From: Micromonospora rosaria
GTDB lineage: Bacteria; Actinomycetota; Actinomycetes; Mycobacteriales; Micromonosporaceae
Length of the DNA: 64,000 bases
Direction: 5' to 3'
NCBI RefSeq assembly: GCF_001567585.1
Contig: NZ_LRQV01000014.1
Coordinates: 18,247-82,246 of the forward strand
The stretch's first letter is position 1, and each line of letters opens with the position of its first letter. The position numbers were made by a program, and so were the translations under genes. Shown here piece by piece: positions 60,770-64,000 of this stretch. The notes beneath the pieces are model-generated. The model saw only the letters and a program-made list of their open reading frames with translations, was not told where the DNA came from and searched no databases.

Positions 60770-62191
60770 TTGACCACACAGGACGGTCACGTCACCCCTT
60801 CTTCCCCCGCTGCCCTGAACCGCCGCCGGATGCTGGCCGTGGCGCTCGGCGGTGCCGCCACCGTCGCCCTGCCGGTCCCCGCCTGGGCCGCGGACGACCT
60901 GCGCCCGGGTGCCGTCCGGCTGCCCCAGCTCACCGCGGACGACAAGAAGATCGTCCGGCAGGCGTCGGCGAAGCGCGCGCTGAACGACCTCTTCACTCTC
61001 AGTGAGAAGATCGGCCCCCGGATCGGTGGTACGGCGTCGGAGCGGCGGGCCGCGGACTTCATCGCCCGCACCCTCGACCGGATGGGCTACGACACGACGT
61101 TGCAGCCGTTCCCGGTGGCGGACAAGTTCCTCGCCGACCTCAGCTCGCCGACCCGCCTGCCCTGGGACCTCTGCTGGCAGGCCGGCGCCTCCGCGCACGG
61201 CGCGCTGGACACCAAGGTCCGGGGCCGGGTGATCGACGTCGGCGCCGGCGCCCCGGAGAACTACCCGGCGAACGCGGCCGGCCGGATCGTCCTCGTCGAC
61301 TACGTCGCCGCGCAGCGGGAGCAGCTCGTCGCCACCGCCGTGGCGAAGGGCGCGGCGGCCGTGGTCTTCCTCCCGGCGGACGCGGTGGCGCCCCGGATGG
61401 CCTCGGCCTTCTCCCCCACCCTGCCCGGCTCGGCCAGCAACCCGGTGCCGATCCCGGTGGTCGGCGTCGCGCAGGCGCAGAAGCACCGGCTCCGTGCGCT
61501 GGTCGCCGCGCAGGAGCTCGTGCTGGTCATCAAGACCTCGGCGCACCGCAACCTGATCTCGAACAACGTGATCGGCGAGCGGGTCGGCACCCTCGGCGCG
61601 AACGCCCCGGTGGTCATGGTCTGCGCCCACTACGACACCGTCATCGGCGCCCCGGGCGCCAACGACGACGGCTCCGGCACGGTGCTCGCCCTGGAGCTGG
61701 CCCGGGTGCTGAAGAACACCCCGCTGGAGGCGACCATCCGCTTCGCCCTGTGGGGCTCGGAGGAGCAGGGCCTGATCGGCTCGCGCTACTACGTCCGGGA
61801 GCTCCCGCAGACCGAGCGGGACCGGTTCCTCGCGGTCTACAACAACGACATGGTCGCCACGAGCTGGGACCCGGCCACGAAGTACTGGCTGCTCTCCTTC
61901 ACCGGCCAGGCGAACCGGGCCACCGACGAGGTCGCCGCGGCGGCCGTCCGGCTCGGGTACGAGCCGCAGATCTCCCCGGTGACCCAGCGCGGGTCGAGCG
62001 ACCACCAGTCGTTCCAGGAGGTCGGCATCGCCAGCGCCAACTTCTCCTGGCGGGGCGAGGAGTCCCCGGCGCTGCTGGAGCCGCCGTACCACAGCCCGGA
62101 GGACACCATCGAGAAGAACATCAGCCTGGAGCGGCTCCAGGTCTCGCTGGAGCTGATCGGCGCCGCCACCTTCGCGACGGCCCGGGGCTGA
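60770..62191 (+). CDS. Tat-exported M28 family metallo-aminopeptidase
   Basis: A 473-residue secreted peptidase. The N-terminus has a twin-arginine signal (LNRRRMLAVALGG, cleavage near PAWA-ADD), a PA-like insert (about residues 140-240) and a di-zinc M28 domain: CAHYDTVIGAPGANDDGSG (His and bridging Asp), LWGSEEQGLIGSRYYV (catalytic Glu and ligand Glu), YNNDMVA (Asp), and PPYHSPEDTIEKN (His). It removes N-terminal residues from peptides outside the cell. The TTG start at 60770 has AGGAGG 5-6 nt upstream. Two hairpins follow the gene. Confidence 0.93.
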   Translation: MTTQDGHVTPSSPAALNRRRMLAVALGGAATVALPVPAWAADDLRPGAVRLPQLTADDKKIVRQASAKRALNDLFTLSEKIGPRIGGTASERRAADFIARTLDRMGYDTTLQPFPVADKFLADLSSPTRLPWDLCWQAGASAHGALDTKVRGRVIDVGAGAPENYPANAAGRIVLVDYVAAQREQLVATAVAKGAAAVVFLPADAVAPRMASAFSPTLPGSASNPVPIPVVGVAQAQKHRLRALVAAQELVLVIKTSAHRNLISNNVIGERVGTLGANAPVVMVCAHYDTVIGAPGANDDGSGTVLALELARVLKNTPLEATIRFALWGSEEQGLIGSRYYVRELPQTERDRFLAVYNNDMVATSWDPATKYWLLSFTGQANRATDEVAAAAVRLGYEPQISPVTQRGSSDHQSFQEVGIASANFSWRGEESPALLEPPYHSPEDTIEKNISLERLQVSLELIGAATFATARG

Positions 62192-62196
62192 CGCAC

Positions 62197-62270
62197 GGCC
62201 GGTCGGCCCCGGGGCCGACCGGCCCGGCAGGACCCCGACCGGGGTGGGACGCCGAGTCCCACCCCGGTCG
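62197..62270. terminator. Tandem hairpins between the M28 and F420 genes
   Basis: A 28-bp perfect palindrome (62197-62224) is followed by a perfect 15-bp stem (62236-62250 with 62256-62270, loop GCCGA). Both lie between convergent genes. Confidence 0.75.
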
Positions 62271-62281
62271 TGCGCGTACGG

Positions 62282-62746
62282 TCAGTCGGCGAGCCGGGCC
62301 GGGAAGCCGCCGGTGGCGATCGGCCCCCAGTCGGTCACGGTGACCCGGATCAGCGACTTGCCCTGCCGGACCATCGCCGTGCGGTACTCGTCCCAGTCGG
62401 GGTGCTCGCCGGAGATCGACCGGAAGTACTCCACCAGCGGCTCCAGGGCCGCCGGCAGGTCGAGCACCTCGGCGGTGCCGTCGACCTGCACCCAGGGCCC
62501 GTTCCAGTCGTCGGAGAGCACGCAGACCGAGACCCGGGGGTCGCGGCGGATGTTGCGCACCTTGGCCCGCTCCGGGTAGGTCGAGATCACCAACCGCCCC
62601 TCGGCGTCGACCCCCGCCGAGACCGGCGAGGACTGCGGACGCCCGTCGGCGCGGGTGGTCATCAGCACCACCCGGTGCCGGGGACGGAGGAACTCGGTCA
62701 GCGCCGCCCGGTCGACCCGGGTGGTGCTCGCGATGCTGCGTGCCAT
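62282..62746 (-). CDS. PPOX-class F420-dependent oxidoreductase
   Basis: A 154-residue split-barrel flavin/deazaflavin enzyme. LRPRHRVVLMTTRADGRPQSSPV is the strand-loop that starts the family, and LVISTYPERAKVRNIRRDPRVSVCVL (quoted as YPERAKVRNIRRDPRV) carries the basic residues that hold the F420 phosphate and polyglutamate tail; GPWVQVDGTAEVLD is the conserved third strand. F420-dependent reductases act on quinones, biliverdin or small xenobiotics. Substrate unknown. ATG 62746, 24 nt downstream of the next gene's stop, may be co-transcribed with it. Confidence 0.92.
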   Translation of the reverse strand: MARSIASTTRVDRAALTEFLRPRHRVVLMTTRADGRPQSSPVSAGVDAEGRLVISTYPERAKVRNIRRDPRVSVCVLSDDWNGPWVQVDGTAEVLDLPAALEPLVEYFRSISGEHPDWDEYRTAMVRQGKSLIRVTVTDWGPIATGGFPARLAD

Positions 62747-62770
62747 CGCTCGTTTCTACCAGCGGCGGGG

Positions 62771-63418
62771 TCAGGGCCGCTGGGCAGGCCGGGCGACGCG
62801 CGCCGGCGTGGGCTGGGCGGGCACCCGGGGCCGAGCCGCCGGACGCCAGGCCCGGCCGTTGGCGTAGATCACCCGGAAACCGAGGTACGCCGCCAGCGGC
62901 CCCCAGTGCGCGGAGCCCATCCGCAGCTCGGCGGCGTTGTGCCGCTGGCCGTTGGCGAGCGCGTCGAGCAGCACGGTCTCGAACGCGGCCGACTCGGCCC
63001 AGTCGACCTCCCGGGTGTACCCGCAGATCAGCGCCGCCCCGGTCACCGCCAGGAACTCCCGGAGGGTGGCGTCGGGGGCGCGCAGCACCGAGCAACTGCC
63101 GAAGTAGAGCCGCCGGCCCTCGCCCCGGCCGGCCATCCGCTCGGCCACGTCGGCCAGCTCGACGGAGTCCCAGTCGGTGAGGCAGAGCCGGTTCGGCTCC
63201 CCGTGCATGGCGAAGAACCCGACCCGGTAGTCGGCGTACTGCTTGAGCAGCCAGCGGTCCAGGAAGTAGAACAGCTCGTCGCGGGTCGCCGCGTCCTTGT
63301 GGATGAACCTGATCTTGCCGAGCCGTTCGAGCAGTTCCAGCGTGGGCAGGACCGACGTCCGCTCGTTCAGGTCCCGGTGCCACTGCCCCTCGACGCAGAA
63401 CACGCCGCCGCGCGCCAT
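62771..63418 (-). CDS. Hypothetical protein with a caspase-fold-like His/Cys pattern (DUF6642-like)
   Basis: A 215-residue soluble protein of a family I know only as a DUF (6642, from memory). Two segments stand out: YRVGFFAMHGEPNRLCL, with a His after a beta strand, and GRRLYFGSCSVLRAPDATLREFLAVTGAALICGYTREVDW (quoted as LYFGSCSVL and ICGYTREVDW), with a Cys after the next strand. The order strand-His, strand-Cys and the spacing resemble CHAT/caspase-fold peptidases. The last ~25 residues are Ala/Pro/Arg-rich. ATG 63418 has GGAGG 7 nt upstream, so it is a real gene. Peptidase activity is inference. Confidence 0.75.
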   Translation of the reverse strand: MARGGVFCVEGQWHRDLNERTSVLPTLELLERLGKIRFIHKDAATRDELFYFLDRWLLKQYADYRVGFFAMHGEPNRLCLTDWDSVELADVAERMAGRGEGRRLYFGSCSVLRAPDATLREFLAVTGAALICGYTREVDWAESAAFETVLLDALANGQRHNAAELRMGSAHWGPLAAYLGFRVIYANGRAWRPAARPRVPAQPTPARVARPAQRP

Positions 63419-63679
63419 GCGTCCACCTCCCCCGTTCGCCCGGCCCGGCGCTGACGTTACCCCTCCCGGCGGGTCCGGGGACACCGGCCGGACTGTGCCC
63501 GTTGGGATGATTTTCGGCAGCTCAGCCCCGGTCGGCGCGGACCCGGGGCGGTCGGCGGCGGGACCGGGCACCGGCTCGGTCGGGCGGAACCAACCCGGCA
63601 CCCGGGTCGGTGGGCGGTCGGCCGGGAGGAGGCAGGGGGTCCCCCCTCCCGGCCGACGCCCGGCCCCGGGCCGTGCCGC
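63419..63679 (-). terminator. Intergenic region with terminator of the PPRAG gene
   Basis: A 13-bp perfect stem (63617-63629 with 63645-63657) with further G/C pairing in its loop follows the stop of the next gene. Nothing else is visible in this 261-nt gap. Confidence 0.6.
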
Positions 63680-64000
63680 TCAGCTCGCCCGGGGCCAGCG
63701 TGGCGCGGTGGCGGGGGGTGCCACCGGCCGTCCGGGAACGCGGGCCGGAACGGACCGCCCCGCCTGGCCGCGCAGGTGGGCCGGCACCGGCCGGGCGACC
63801 CGTGGCGGCACCACGGCGGTACGCGGCGGCACGACCCCGGCGCGGGGCGGCATGGTCCCGGCGCGGGGCGGAACCGTGCCGGCGCGCGGCGGAACCGTGC
63901 CGGCGCGGGGCGGAACCGTGCCGGCGCGGGGCGGAACCGTGCCGGCGCGGGGCGGCACGGCACCGGTGCGGGGCGGGACGACCCCCGCCCGGGGCGGCAC
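63680..64000 (-). CDS. C-terminus of a PPRAG heptapeptide-repeat protein, 5' end outside the window
   Basis: The frame is open to the window end. Ten heptads of the form VPPRAGT (variants PPRTGA, PPRAGV, PPRTAV) fill 63791-64000; the matching 21-bp DNA unit is almost identical in the central copies, which suggests recent slippage expansion. The end reads VARPVPAHLRGQAGRS and APRWPRAS. The composition (Pro, Arg, Ala, Gly) predicts a disordered, basic tail. Its role and any N-terminal domain are not visible here. Confidence 0.65.
   Translation of the reverse strand: MPPRAGVVPPRTGAVPPRAGTVPPRAGTVPPRAGTVPPRAGTVPPRAGTMPPRAGVVPPRTAVVPPRVARPVPAHLRGQAGRSVPARVPGRPVAPPATAPRWPRAS

Overview
The window is about 64 kb of very GC-rich DNA with dense, mostly short-spaced genes, many GTG and some TTG starts, and many actinobacterial families (LCP protein, DUF397, PPOX/F420 oxidoreductase, CysO-CysM-Mec, ClpS-DUF2017, CebR-type operator). 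It looks like the chromosome of a filamentous actinomycete, most likely Micromonosporaceae (inference from gene content and style; no marker gene is present to prove it). There is no rRNA, CRISPR array, prophage or intact insertion sequence.

Layout: (1) 1-3.9 kb: a truncated membrane protein, then a four-gene ECF-type nickel/cobalt transporter (cbiO-cbiQ-PDGLE protein-cbiM, minus strand) whose promoter is overlapped by a perfect 10+10 inverted repeat resembling a Nur box. (2) 4-8.6 kb: Bcp peroxiredoxin, an unusual class-I tRNA with anticodon UAG, a GNAT enzyme, a membrane-anchored expansin, a methyltransferase and an LCP cell-wall ligase. (3) 8.7-16.5 kb and 24.7-29.7 kb: two halves of a polysaccharide locus (initiating glycosylphosphotransferase, two glycosyltransferases, two O-antigen-ligase-like proteins, flippase, pyruvyl transferase, a membrane-anchored GH10 and a pseudo-kinase/pseudo-protease protein). 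(4) 16.6-24.7 kb: a histidine-utilisation operon (RpiR regulator, hutU, an M20 amidohydrolase, hutF, hutI, hutH) lying between those halves on the opposite strand. (5) 29.9-38.2 kb: a block whose order matches M. tuberculosis Rv1330c-Rv1341 (rdgB, rph, MBL phosphodiesterase-like, cysM, cysO, mec, DUF2017, clpS, pncB), followed by pncA. (6) 38.3-48.2 kb: MFS transporter, solitary ctaD, FAD monooxygenase, a GH12-CBM2 cellulase with a CebR-like operator, an aldo/keto reductase, GH15 and a cupin, with two gene remnants. (7) 48.4-52.1 kb: a two-component system between two exported proteins with aspartate-rich tails (one PepSY). (8) 52.1-64 kb: assorted genes (DUF397, sulfotransferase, beta-family protein, cysteine-free HesB-like protein, aquaporin, pentapeptide repeat protein, serine hydrolase, M28 peptidase, F420 enzyme, caspase-fold-like protein) and the end of a PPRAG-heptad repeat protein.

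The strongest candidate for an undescribed system is a small regulon: the same 17-bp motif (CTTAAC or CTTAGC, 5 nt, CTTAGC or CTTATC; 11-bp period as expected for OmpR-type regulators) stands in the same orientation in front of three exported-protein genes: the Asp-tailed protein divergent from the two-component operon, the PepSY Asp-tailed protein, and the expansin 42 kb away. Other notable points are a CysO sulfur carrier with 25 residues after its Gly-Gly, a doubly degenerate kinase/trypsin fusion, a hut operon with HutF but no HutG, dispersed palindromic repeats that touch stop and start codons, and a high number of apparently leaderless promoters (a TANNNT -10 box 6-7 nt before the start codon).
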